A stretch of DNA of 39,201 nt from Enterococcus innesii (GTDB taxonomy: Bacteria > Bacillota > Bacilli > Lactobacillales > Enterococcaceae): assembly GCA_018982785.1 (NCBI GenBank), contig JAHHEN010000009.1, forward strand, positions 1 to 39,201. Reading direction: 5' to 3'. Positions 23,922-31,331 of the stretch are shown piece by piece. How positions within the stretch are numbered: position 1 is the stretch's first letter; each line of letters starts with the position of its first letter. Under the pieces are notes generated by a model, which saw only the letters and a list, made by a program, of their open reading frames with translations, was not told the origin of the DNA and searched no databases. The position numbers and the translations under genes were made by a program.

Positions 23922-24149
23922 TTAATCAAAGGGCAAATCTAATCCTAAATATTCAGCTTCTTTAAACCACTCTTCATGTAATTCTAGATTCTCACACGAC
24001 ATCGTTTCCCAATTTCTTAAATAGGCGGTTTTTGTTTGGTATTTTGCGACATTACCGATTGCGACGATATACAAAAATCGGTACCTCTTACCGTTTCGAT
24101 ACCACCCACGCTCATACTTTTTATCATAGTAAGTTAACTCTTCAGCCAT
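23922..24149 (-). CDS. Small hypothetical protein (75 aa)
   Basis: I do not recognise this protein. The start may be ATG at 24149 or a GTG three codons upstream at 24158; GGGAG lies 11 or 2 bases before them. The product is aromatic-rich (YYDKKYERGWYRNGKRYRFLYIVAIG) and acidic at the end (EEWFKEAEYLGLDLPFD). The closing acidic DLPFD resembles the SSB C-terminal tip, which is notable because ssb is the next gene upstream. Confidence 0.55.
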   Translation of the reverse strand: MAEELTYYDKKYERGWYRNGKRYRFLYIVAIGNVAKYQTKTAYLRNWETMSCENLELHEEWFKEAEYLGLDLPFD

Positions 24150-24228
24150 CTGTATCACGTCTCCCTTTTTGAAATATCAGTCAACCGCCGAAGCGGTTGA
24201 CCTTCTTATTCTCTCTTCTATGGTTTTA

Positions 24229-24717
24229 TTAGAAAGGTAAATCATCATCTGAAATGTCCAATGTGGCGCCTGGTGGTGCGCCTACTGGCATGTCGCTATC
24301 ATTTGGGAAACCCGAGGATATTGGCTCGTTGTAGTTCTGACGATTTGCTTGCTGAGTGGGTTGACTTGCTTGTGTGCTTTGTCGTTGTTCGCTTGTTGCC
24401 TTAGATTCCAACAATTGAAAATTCTCTGCTACAACTTCAGTTACATAAACACGCTGTCCTTGTTGGTTGTCATAAGAACGTGTTTGGATTCGTCCGGTCA
24501 CTCCTAGTAATGTTCCCTTGCGAGCATAATTAGCAAGTGTTTCCGCTGGCTTTCTCCAAATCACACACTGAACGAAGTCTGCTTCACGCTCTCCGGCTTG
24601 GTTGGTAAAGTTTCGATTGATGGCAAGGGTAAACGTCGCTACCCCTGTACCGTTTGCTGTGTAGCGCAAATCTGGGTCTTTTGTTAAGCGTCCTACTAAA
24701 GTTACGTTGTTGATCAT
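24229..24717 (-). CDS. ssb: Single-stranded DNA-binding protein SSB (162 aa)
   Basis: A complete SSB. The OB fold covers residues ~1-105: [52 protein letters not shown] and [25 protein letters not shown] Gln/Ser-rich linker follows, then the acidic tip DISDDDLPF that recruits replication and repair proteins. Plasmid-borne ssb genes are typical of conjugative leading regions, where they protect incoming single strands. AGAGGA precedes the ATG. A 34-codon frame ends two bases before it. Confidence 0.96.
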   Translation of the reverse strand: MINNVTLVGRLTKDPDLRYTANGTGVATFTLAINRNFTNQAGEREADFVQCVIWRKPAETLANYARKGTLLGVTGRIQTRSYDNQQGQRVYVTEVVAENFQLLESKATSEQRQSTQASQPTQQANRQNYNEPISSGFPNDSDMPVGAPPGATLDISDDDLPF

Positions 24718-24719
24718 AA

Positions 24720-24824
24720 TTAAATCCTCTTTTCATCTGTTTTATTTTTAGTCATCTTCTGGGTGTTCTTCTTACATTTTTTGTTGAAAGACAAAGAAAT
24801 TCTTACATTTGTACTTTTTACCAT
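24720..24824 (-). CDS. Possible 34-aa leader frame before ssb
   Basis: A frame from ATG 24824 to TAA 24720 ends just before ssb, with the ssb ribosome-binding site inside its end. The product is Lys/Asn-rich ([19 protein letters not shown]). An overlapping frame from ATG near 24836 ([17 protein letters not shown]) reads as more protein-like but stops after 21 codons. Either may be translated; neither is certain. Confidence 0.25.
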   Translation of the reverse strand: MVKSTNVRISLSFNKKCKKNTQKMTKNKTDEKRI

Positions 24825-24857
24825 CATATATCTTCATTTTTTATTGGTACGAAAGGG

Positions 24858-25001
24858 TTATGAAACCCTTTCGTACACCTCCTTTTCCTTGTCTTGGTGC
24901 TGTTCTTTGTGTAAGTCCTTCAATGATTCGATTGCCTGCTTGATTCCCTCTAACTCGGTCAATGTATATTTTTCGCCTAACTCTATCCAATTTATTGGCA
25001 T
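24858..25001 (-). CDS. Small hypothetical protein (47 aa)
   Basis: ATG at 25001 lies nine bases after AAAGGA and opens 47 codons to TAA at 24858. The product, MPINWIELGEKYTLTELEGI followed by an amphipathic helix (KQAIESLKDLHKEQHQDKEKE), looks like a real small helical protein. It lies between the LPD29-like gene and ssb. Its stop falls inside a perfect 13-bp dyad, GTACGAAAGGGTT with AACCCTTTCGTAC (24847-24876), which has no T run and may be an mRNA-processing or attenuator hairpin. Confidence 0.6.
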   Translation of the reverse strand: MPINWIELGEKYTLTELEGIKQAIESLKDLHKEQHQDKEKEVYERVS

Positions 25002-25030
25002 TTCAATCATTCCTTTCCTGATTCTTTGGC

Positions 25031-25555
25031 TTAGAGTTTCCCAAAATGTCCGATCGTTTCGAGGAATACAAGGGCATGTGCTAAATCGTAAATGCTATTT
25101 AAAGTGTGTCTGCGGTACTGAATAGCGCTAGAACGGTCTTTCATCATCAATGAAATTGATTTGTCTTTGAAAAAGGCAACGGCTCTCATCGACTCTGTTT
25201 CAAAAATTTGTTCACCATCGTATGTGTCTAACTGTTCTAAATGCTGATAAATAGCTTCTGCTTGCGCATATTTCTCTTGAATCGCTTGCTCTATAACATC
25301 ATCATCATAATCACAAAACACGTACGTATTACAGCCTTCTAATATTTCACCTTGTACTTTTTCGTCATAGCGAATGCTCCCCCACCGTTTTTGGATTTCG
25401 TGACGAACCTTTTCCGTTTCAAGCGTTAAATCATGTAATGTTACTTTGATAGAAGTGCTACCGTAGCCCACCATTTCAACCCGAATGCGTACCTTTTTCG
25501 TATCAATTCCTTGCTCTCTCAAACTCTTTTTGATATTTACTGCGGTAATTTCCAT
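25031..25555 (-). CDS. LPD29-like domain protein (174 aa)
   Basis: The start is the ATG at 25555 after GGAGAG. The reading frame is open further upstream to 25702, into the conserved flank of hairpin element B. Residues 1-85 match the LPD29-type pattern (large polyvalent protein-associated): VNIKKSLREQGIDTKKVRIRV, STSIKVTLHDLTL, a helix, then SIRYDEKVQGEILEGCNTYVFCDYD. The C-terminal half is helical. Such domains occur in polyvalent proteins and in stand-alone genes of plasmids and phages that are delivered or expressed early in a new host. It heads the operon leading to ssb. Confidence 0.7.
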   Translation of the reverse strand: MEITAVNIKKSLREQGIDTKKVRIRVEMVGYGSTSIKVTLHDLTLETEKVRHEIQKRWGSIRYDEKVQGEILEGCNTYVFCDYDDDVIEQAIQEKYAQAEAIYQHLEQLDTYDGEQIFETESMRAVAFFKDKSISLMMKDRSSAIQYRRHTLNSIYDLAHALVFLETIGHFGKL

Positions 25556-25597
25556 GTGAATCTCTCCTTTAAGGTCGGTTTTTGTTCCTGACAAGTT

Positions 25598-26048
25598 CAT
25601 TTCAGTTAAGCGATTTGTGGGTGGTGAAAAAATTTGATTGTATTGACTGTCTGCAACGATTTGTTTAGAATTCTCCTTTCTTTGTTGGTTGATATCGATC
25701 ATTTCGAGCTGAAGCTGATAGCGGGTTGGCGTGCTTAGCCCTTACACCTGTAGCAGGCAGAAAAAAAGGGAGTGCTGTAGGAAAAAGTTTTGCGCTCTTT
25801 GCAAAAGTTTTTCCGCCCCTTCTTTTTCTGAATGCGGAAGGTGTATAAGCACTCTCGCCAAACCGATAGCAGCTGCTCGATAGGAGCGAAACCGACAAAC
25901 AGGAATGAAACAAATCCGTTGCGCTCTGACAGTCAATACAATCTTAAAAAGATTCCGGTATCGGAATCTTACGCCCTGCGGAAATCATTGCTTGTCAATG
26001 AGGTTCCGCTTCTCTTATTACTTGAACTTTATCTTGACTCTTTTGACC
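25598..26048 (-). other. Long-hairpin element B (leading-region regulatory/priming element, hypothesis)
   Basis: This is homologous to element A (19512-19949) in the same orientation. Outer stem: GATTGTATTGACTGTC (25636-25651) pairs perfectly with GACAGTCAATACAATC (25928-25943). Next: TGCAACGATTTGTTT with AAACAAATCCGTTGC, keeping the GCTCT bulge. Then TTTGTTGGTT pairs with AACCGACAAA (one G-U). The central part, around GGCGTGCTTAGCCCTTACACC and AAGGTGTATAAGCACTCTCGCC, is nearly identical to A. The right flank repeats the AAGATTCCG/CGGAATCTT hairpin and a second hairpin with a changed stem (CATTG/CAATG). It lies just upstream of the LPD29-ssb-methylase run. Confidence 0.75.
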
Positions 26049-26070
26049 TTTTTAGAAGTGATCACATGGC

Positions 26071-26110
26071 TTCTTCCGTAGCGGCGGTGGTGGTTGGAGC
26101 GAAGGAAGAA
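26071..26110 (+). repeat. G-rich-loop hairpin H1
   Basis: TTCTTCC (26071-26077) and GGAAGAA (26104-26110) enclose a 26-base G-rich loop starting GTAGCGGCGGTGGTGG. A hairpin with a different stem but a very similar loop lies at 26562-26618, on the other side of the toxin gene. Confidence 0.5.
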
Positions 26111-26126
26111 ATACGTCTATGCTGCA

Positions 26127-26174
26127 AACAAAAAACCAGTCCAAATGCCTTAGAATTAAGGATTCGGACTGGTT
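26127..26174 (-). terminator. Minus-strand terminator before the toxin promoter
   Basis: AACCAGTCC (26134-26142) pairs with GGACTGGTT (26166-26174), with an inner CCTT/AAGG. On the minus strand it is followed by a T run. It would stop minus-strand transcription, including an antisense RNA that reads through from 26493. Confidence 0.65.
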
Positions 26175-26178
26175 CTTA

Positions 26179-26187
26179 TGGTATAAT
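26179..26187 (+). promoter_or_regulatory. Toxin mRNA promoter (extended -10)
   Basis: TGGTATAAT (26179-26187) is an extended -10. No good -35 is visible. The same ATGGTATAATA sequence occurs on the minus strand at about 26508-26498, in front of the antisense RNA. Confidence 0.55.
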
Positions 26188-26284
26188 AGTAGGTGACAGT
26201 AAAGTTTAATCGACGGTGGCGAATCCTTGAAAGAAGGTGGTGCGTATGAAAATACTCACAAAATCTTATGAAAGGAGAAGCCTT

Positions 26285-26386
26285 TTGTCTGCATATGAAA
26301 CAATTCAGACCATCCTTGGCTTTGGTATGTTTACCATTGCTTTGATCAGTCTGATTGTGAAAATGCTTAGAAACGACAAAAAATAA
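26285..26386 (+). CDS. Holin-like type I toxin (33 aa)
   Basis: The product starts with TTG at 26285, eight bases after AAAGGAG, and reads SAYETIQTILGFGMF then TIALISLIVKMLRNDKK. This is the widespread putative holin-like toxin family of Firmicutes: one membrane helix followed by a basic tail. An in-frame ATG at 26246 behind AAGGTGG would add 13 residues; both starts are possible. Such peptides are membrane-active and are held off by an antisense RNA, giving plasmid maintenance. A bidirectional terminator follows, and a convergent minus-strand promoter lies beyond it, as expected for a type I module. Confidence 0.85.
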   Translation: MSAYETIQTILGFGMFTIALISLIVKMLRNDKK

Positions 26387-26416
26387 GCCGTCACTTTAGC
26401 AGAGGTCGGCTTATTT
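26381..26416. terminator. Bidirectional terminator of toxin and antisense RNA
   Basis: AAATAAGCCG (26381-26390) pairs with CGGCTTATTT (26407-26416). T runs follow on both strands, so both convergent RNAs can end here and overlap at their 3' ends. Confidence 0.85.
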
Positions 26417-26493
26417 TTTAAAATAACTTAATCTGTCACCGTTCTTTAAACGGTGCTGTCACAAGGGGAGTTGTTAGCGCAACTCCTCTTTAC
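26381..26493 (-). ncRNA. Candidate antitoxin RNA
   Basis: An extended -10, TGGTATAAT, on the minus strand (26508-26500) would start an RNA near 26493. It passes two stable hairpins (GAGGAGTTG/CAACTCCCC and CACCGTT/AACGGTG) and ends at the shared terminator. It overlaps the toxin mRNA 3' end, as in txpA/ratA- and par-type modules. The position and signals are seen; the regulatory role is inferred. Confidence 0.6.
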
Positions 26494-26561
26494 ATACTTA
26501 TTATACCATCAAACCGCTGAAAAAACTACATAAACGCCGAAACTGGAAAGCTTGTCTTTCC

Positions 26562-26618
26562 TTTTTTTGTTGCCCCGTAAGCGGTGGAGGCGGTCGGAGT
26601 GTCGGGGCAACAAAAAAA
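26562..26618. repeat. G-rich-loop hairpin H2 with long perfect stem
   Basis: Seven T then GTTGCCCCG (26562-26577) pairs with CGGGGCAAC then A run (26603-26618), a perfect 16-bp stem around a loop starting TAAGCGGTGGAGGCGG. The T run is on the 5' side on both strands, so it is not a standard terminator. The loop resembles that of H1. Confidence 0.6.
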
Positions 26619-26623
26619 ATCCA

Positions 26624-26899
26624 CTAATTTGTATTCGTACATGATTGTATCCGCTCCTCTTTATTCATTTTTCGACTATCTGTACGCCCGTACAGGTAGT
26701 CAATGCTTACATTGTAAAAATCACACAGAACGATCAGCCGTTGGCCCTTGGGATACATATGACCATTTTCCCAATTACTGACCGTACTTTTACTTACAGG
26801 CGGATCAAAAAGTTCACTGATATCACTCAACGTCAAATATCGTTCTTCTCTAAGAGAGGATAATCGCTGACTGAATATTGTTTTCTCCTTCCTTACCAC
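26624..26899 (-). CDS. XRE-family HTH regulator (91 aa)
   Basis: A classic Cro/C1-type helix-turn-helix: FSQRLSSLREERYLTLSDISELFDPPVSKSTVSNWENGHMYPKGQRLIVLCDFYNVSIDYLYGRTD, covering residues ~9-75. It probably represses a nearby promoter. The GTG start has AAGGAGG eleven bases upstream; a better-spaced internal codon is a non-standard ATA. It begins 20 bases after the end of the CPBP protease gene as reconstructed, so the two form an operon. Confidence 0.85.
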   Translation of the reverse strand: MVRKEKTIFSQRLSSLREERYLTLSDISELFDPPVSKSTVSNWENGHMYPKGQRLIVLCDFYNVSIDYLYGRTDSRKMNKEERIQSCTNTN

Positions 26900-26918
26900 T
26901 ATTTTGGTGTCCTCCTTA

Positions 26919-27376
26919 CTATAATTGTGTTTTTATTGCAATTAGGTTATACGCCATGTGAAGCAGAATCGGCATGACGATCGTTCCACTTTTTTCATGG
27001 TCCATGAATAAATGAGTCCATTTATTAAAAAGGGCAAAAAGTTTTTTTGCCCATGCAGAATGGCAAAAATGATACTAGAAATTCCTGCACTTATTTTCCA
27101 AGAAAAAACCTTTTGTAGCAGTGATACTAGGTATTTCCTGAAAATCATTTCCTCGATCACCGGTACCCACGTAAAGCTTCCGATCAAACTGAAGAAACTT
27201 GCTGAACGCGCGACATTTTCAAATGGTGGGATATCCAAAAAATGGTTAGCTGCGGACGTTACGATCCACGAGGAGCCAACTAATAACGCCAAACTGAAGA
27301 CAAATAAGCCCCAATTCAGATTATTTTTTTGATAGAACAATTCTCTCAGGCTTTTTCTTATGAATTTTGCGCTCAT
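26919..27376 (-). pseudogene. CPBP-family intramembrane protease, one-base frameshift near the end
   Basis: The protein is multi-helix with the CPBP (CAAX protease and bacteriocin-processing) motifs: VIEEMIFRKYL (motif 1, Glu-Glu and Arg) and AILHGQ (motif 2, His). The frame as read ends in an aberrant tail. Adding one A to the A6 run near 26994 restores ...SGTIVMPILLHMAYNLIAIKTQL to a TAG at 26919, including the last conserved His. The lesion is a homopolymer change and may be a sequencing error. Members process peptides or give immunity to bacteriocins. The start lies within the end of the coupling-protein fragment, a 56-base overlap. Confidence 0.8.
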
Positions 27377-28009
27377 TTTCTTTAGTCGGCTTCTCCTTTC
27401 CAGTTTTTACAAAGGTTGTTACAAATTTCGAGGGTTCTCCTGGGCGATTGTGGGAATAATAATACCCATGAAGATTAGGAAGCCGCTTGATCTTGTTTGG
27501 ATTGATCACAAATTCGTCTACCACATTATTCGAACTTTCTCCGGTGTTTCCTTCCTCATTGCTACGACTGGTTTGCTTCACTTGTTTTTCTGTTCCAATG
27601 AATTTTGATAGTTCATTTGCTGTATCATCGTCCGTACGTAAAATGACAAAATTGGTTAGATTCCCAAGAATCTGTTTTGTTAACTCTTCTGAAACTTTAT
27701 TCACATCAGCGATTACCTGCATAGCTACGATAGTTTTTACACTAAAGGACGCGGTTCTATTCAGTAAAGCTTCAAACGATTCATCAACGTAAACACCCAA
27801 TTCATCCATTACTAACAATGCTTCTGTTTGGTCGTCTCTTTCAGCTTTTTGACTCAAAAACAATTTGTACTCTGCGACAACCAGCTTTCCTAAACTTCGT
27901 GCAAAATCACTGTATTTGAATTCATTTAAGTACACGACAACGACTGCGTCTTCCTCATAGGCTTGACGTAAAGTAAACCCATCTTGACCAAAAAGATAGC
28001 GGCCGTCTC
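27321..28009 (-). pseudogene. Conjugation coupling protein (VirD4/TraG-like), C-terminal fragment
   Basis: The frame is open from the transposon border with no start codon after a stop at the transposon end; the first possible start is GTG at 27935. Readable sequence runs RYLFGQDGFTLRQAYEEDAV, then YLNEFKYSDFARSLGKL, then the Walker B-like ALLVMDELGVYVDESFEALLNR and VKTIVAMQVIADVNKVSEEL, NFVILRTDDD, and a basic tail. This is the C-terminal half of the ATPase that brings relaxosome DNA to the transfer channel. The N-terminal part, including Walker A, is missing, so this copy cannot support transfer by itself. Confidence 0.75.
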
Positions 28010-28176
28010 GGCGTCACTGGAACATCCATACAGAAATTAGCGGTAGTAAGACATGAAAAAAACAAGAAATGCTGTTAAATCAACGTTTCTTTTTTTCCTT
28101 TTTCTCTTCAGAAATATTCTTCTGGAACATTCGTACAGAAATTAGCGGTAGGAACTAAAACACGAACATTTTAGTT

Positions 28177-31149
28177 TTATTGTGAACTTAAGGGACGTAA
28201 ATGTCCATTTTTCAAGGAAGGATCATATCGAAAAGAGTATTTACCAACAAAGTTAATATGCTCAAAGAGAAGTGGTGACAATTTATTGATTTTCTCTTCT
28301 GAACAATCAAATCCCTCTGCACGCATTTGGTCAATTACTCTTTCTAAATAGAGCGTATTCCAATAAATAATTGCATTTGTCACAATACTAAGAGCAGTCA
28401 ATTGCTCTTCCATTCCGTCAATATAGGTTTGATAGAGTTTGCCCTTTTTTCCATAAAATATATGGCGACATAATGTATGCCTTGCTTCTCCTTTATTCAA
28501 CTGTTCTAAAATCTGTCTTGCGTAAATCTCATCAGAGATATAGCGCAATTGGTGCTTGGTTTTGTATACTTTTCCGTATTCAATAATGGCTTTCCCTAGC
28601 TCTGTTGGTTGACCATTTCGTTGAAGTGCTTTGGTTAACTCTGTCGCATTCACTTTTCCTGATTTTAAGGAACCTGCTACTCGAAGTATCTCACTCCAGT
28701 TTTTTTCTATTCGAGCAGTGTTGATTTTGTTTTGAGAAACTTCATTTAGCATTTTATAGTCTGCAGTTAAGTCTATTCGCCAAAGTTTTGTTCCGTGATT
28801 GTTGGCAATCCGTGGGCTAAATTGGAAGCCTAATAATCCAAAAAGTCCAAATACTAAATCACTATACCCGGCTGTATCTGTCATGATTTGTTTTGGTTCT
28901 AAGCCACTTGTTTGATTTAAAAAACCATCCAATAAGTACAAAGAATCACGCAATGTTCCTGGAACAACCATTCCATGAAAGCCAATATATTGATCAGAAA
29001 CAAAGTTGTAAAATGTGATCCCACGACCACGGCCAAAATATTTTGGATTACTTCTAGAATATAGGGAACGTTGTGGTGTGGTATAACGAATACCGTCTGC
29101 CGAAGCCATTTGATTATTTCCCCATACAAGAGAAGTAGGAAGTTTTTTGTATGCAGAAATAAGTTTTTTATTTGTTGCTGACAGTGTGTCCAATCGAACA
29201 TATTGGTGATTGACGTACATTAGCCGATCATATTTTAAACTCTCGATTCCTTCTTTAGATACTGGAGAAAAACCAATATTACAGGCTTCTGCTAAAAGTA
29301 CTGCCAGAACACTAATATCAAGATGATCCATACGCGTATTCGATTCATTAATATGGTGGAAACAGGAAGTTAAATCAAGTTGTTGATTGACTTCTAATAA
29401 TAAATCCGGAAGATCAATTTTGGGCATTAATGCTTTTACGCGATTTTTGAACTTCTTATCTTCCTTATGTTCACGTACTTTTCTGAGCTTAGACACGATA
29501 ATTTTATCTTTGTTATCCTGTTTTTCAATTCTAGCCATTTCAGAATGAGGCCATTTTTTTATTGTTTCGTTATAAGACAGACTTAGTTCTTCTTCTAATT
29601 GCTTTATTGCTTCAACAGAAGAGCTAGGTAATTCCAATTGAGAGAGTAAACTTTCTTTTTGCTGTTCCCATGTATCTTCACTTATTAAACAACTCATTGG
29701 ATCAATGAACTTTTCGCTTTTAGGTACAAATATATCATGTTTATTCAAACTTTGAATCAGCAACTCAATACCTAGAATAAGCATGCTTTGATTGACTTCA
29801 TTAGGATTAGAGTGAATATAATAAACCCATTTCTTTGGTATGTGACTTTCAATAGATTCAAATTGTCTAAAGGTGAGAGGTTTTGGAAATCTACTTTGAA
29901 TTAAGCACCACACTGCCATACAATCTTCGCCATAGTGGCCATTTTCTATTGTTAATGTTTCAATAATCAAAGGAATAAATTTTCGAATTTTACGATAAGA
30001 TTGAATTAATTCTGCGATTGCAATAGGCTCTTGTTCATTTTTAACAAGTTTCTTTACTTGAAACACTGCATTCGCAATATCTTCTGCTGGATATTGGTCA
30101 AACACTCGGCTTCGCAGACAATCAATTTCAATAGAATCGTCTAAAAGTAATTCAACTATTTCAGATAGAGTAAATGCTGCACGATCCAAATCTTTTAACG
30201 TTCGTAGGCGCTCTCTTGATTCTTTATTTTTTGCTCGTCTAAAAATTGACTCATAATATTTTATTAAAGCTGTAAGCAATTCGTCTGTAGCAATCTTTTC
30301 ATACTCATACACAAAAGCAACCAAAAGAGCTAATTTTTTCTGAATACTCATTCTTTGAATAAGGCTTGATTTGGCTTTAAAAGCGTAGGCAGCTAAATGT
30401 TTTATTTTCCCTTCAGGGATAGTTGAGAATTCCCATTCACTCGTATGGAACTGTTGGAATTCCTTTAATCGATGAAAACCACGAGTGATTTCTTTCCTAC
30501 TTTCATCAATTAAAGAGGCTCGTAAAATATCCATTTTAGTTAATGCCCCTTGAATAGGCGTACCCATAAGACTAAGTAAATTTAATAACTTCTCTGACTC
30601 TTCTTCAGAAGGTATAAGAGAGAGTTGATTCACTAATTGCTCTTCTGCCTGTTCAACAGTTTTGGAAATAAAGCGTTGAAATATGGATACACCTGGAAGC
30701 AATATTTTTTCTTCTAAACATTTTTTCAATAGCATATCTGAGAGCATTTCAGTTGTTTCAGTCGTATGTGAAGCACGAGATAAAAGCCAATCATAAAGAA
30801 ATTTCTGGCAATCAGAGTCATGAAAGTTTCTATACGAATAGCGATCTTTGATCAATTGTGTATGTTGACTGATTGTCATTTTCCTAGAATAAGAATCAAA
30901 TTCACGTGGATCAATAGATAATTGATTAGCCAGATACACTATCACTTCTAACGGAATTTTTGAAAAGTCAGTAAAAAAAGTTCCTAAAAAGCGCACTGTA
31001 CCAAGCTGTACAGCAAAACCGAGTTTAGTGGAAGATAATCTCATTTCATTAATAATTTCCCTATCAAAATCAGTTAACTGGAAGTATAACTGCAATTGTT
31101 CTTCCGAAGGAACACCCACAAACGTACCAAAAATTTTTTCTTTTACCAT
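28177..31149 (-). CDS. tnpA: Tn3-family transposase TnpA, copy 2, intact (990 aa)
   Basis: A full-length Tn3-family transposase. The ATG follows GGAGG. The N-terminal DUF4158-type region (VPSEEQLQLYFQLTDFDREIINEMR, then RFLGTFFTDF) binds the ends. The C-terminal DDE catalytic domain includes RGITFYNFVSDQYIGFHGMV, MTDTAGYSDLVFGLFGLLGF, NNHGTKLWRID and the KGEARHTLCRHIFYGKKG helix. It carries out replicative transposition, making cointegrates that TnpR resolves. It differs from copy 1 at only a few residues (for example V/M in EEQLxNQL, L/I in RMDHxDIS, D/N in YIxGMEE), and by lacking that copy's two frameshifts. Confidence 0.95.
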   Translation of the reverse strand: MVKEKIFGTFVGVPSEEQLQLYFQLTDFDREIINEMRLSSTKLGFAVQLGTVRFLGTFFTDFSKIPLEVIVYLANQLSIDPREFDSYSRKMTISQHTQLIKDRYSYRNFHDSDCQKFLYDWLLSRASHTTETTEMLSDMLLKKCLEEKILLPGVSIFQRFISKTVEQAEEQLVNQLSLIPSEEESEKLLNLLSLMGTPIQGALTKMDILRASLIDESRKEITRGFHRLKEFQQFHTSEWEFSTIPEGKIKHLAAYAFKAKSSLIQRMSIQKKLALLVAFVYEYEKIATDELLTALIKYYESIFRRAKNKESRERLRTLKDLDRAAFTLSEIVELLLDDSIEIDCLRSRVFDQYPAEDIANAVFQVKKLVKNEQEPIAIAELIQSYRKIRKFIPLIIETLTIENGHYGEDCMAVWCLIQSRFPKPLTFRQFESIESHIPKKWVYYIHSNPNEVNQSMLILGIELLIQSLNKHDIFVPKSEKFIDPMSCLISEDTWEQQKESLLSQLELPSSSVEAIKQLEEELSLSYNETIKKWPHSEMARIEKQDNKDKIIVSKLRKVREHKEDKKFKNRVKALMPKIDLPDLLLEVNQQLDLTSCFHHINESNTRMDHLDISVLAVLLAEACNIGFSPVSKEGIESLKYDRLMYVNHQYVRLDTLSATNKKLISAYKKLPTSLVWGNNQMASADGIRYTTPQRSLYSRSNPKYFGRGRGITFYNFVSDQYIGFHGMVVPGTLRDSLYLLDGFLNQTSGLEPKQIMTDTAGYSDLVFGLFGLLGFQFSPRIANNHGTKLWRIDLTADYKMLNEVSQNKINTARIEKNWSEILRVAGSLKSGKVNATELTKALQRNGQPTELGKAIIEYGKVYKTKHQLRYISDEIYARQILEQLNKGEARHTLCRHIFYGKKGKLYQTYIDGMEEQLTALSIVTNAIIYWNTLYLERVIDQMRAEGFDCSEEKINKLSPLLFEHINFVGKYSFRYDPSLKNGHLRPLSSQ

Positions 31150-31331
31150 TCATGCCTCCAAACTTTCCAAAAACTATAGTTTTTTAGAATCTTATTTCTA
31201 GTTTTTGAGTCCTTTGTCTATCAACGTTTTAAGTTTTCAAAAACTCATTATAAAAAAGTTTATAATAAACCATTGCCAAAAAGAAGGGAATTCTTCATAA
31301 TAAGCAAGAATATAATTTGGAGGGAAGTTAT
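31150..31331. promoter_or_regulatory. Divergent tnpA/tnpR promoters and probable res site, copy 2
   Basis: Same gap as 10985-11166 in copy 1, with strong identity on both sides but a different ~30-base core. Dyads near TTTTTTATAATGAG/CTCATTATAAAAAA are present. Subsites cannot be fixed by eye. Confidence 0.6.

Noticed and set aside
26052-26209. Plus-strand frame upstream of the toxin (start near 26066)
   Set aside because: It overlaps the H1 hairpin, the minus-strand terminator and the toxin promoter. Its sequence reflects the G-rich repeat, and there is no ribosome-binding site.
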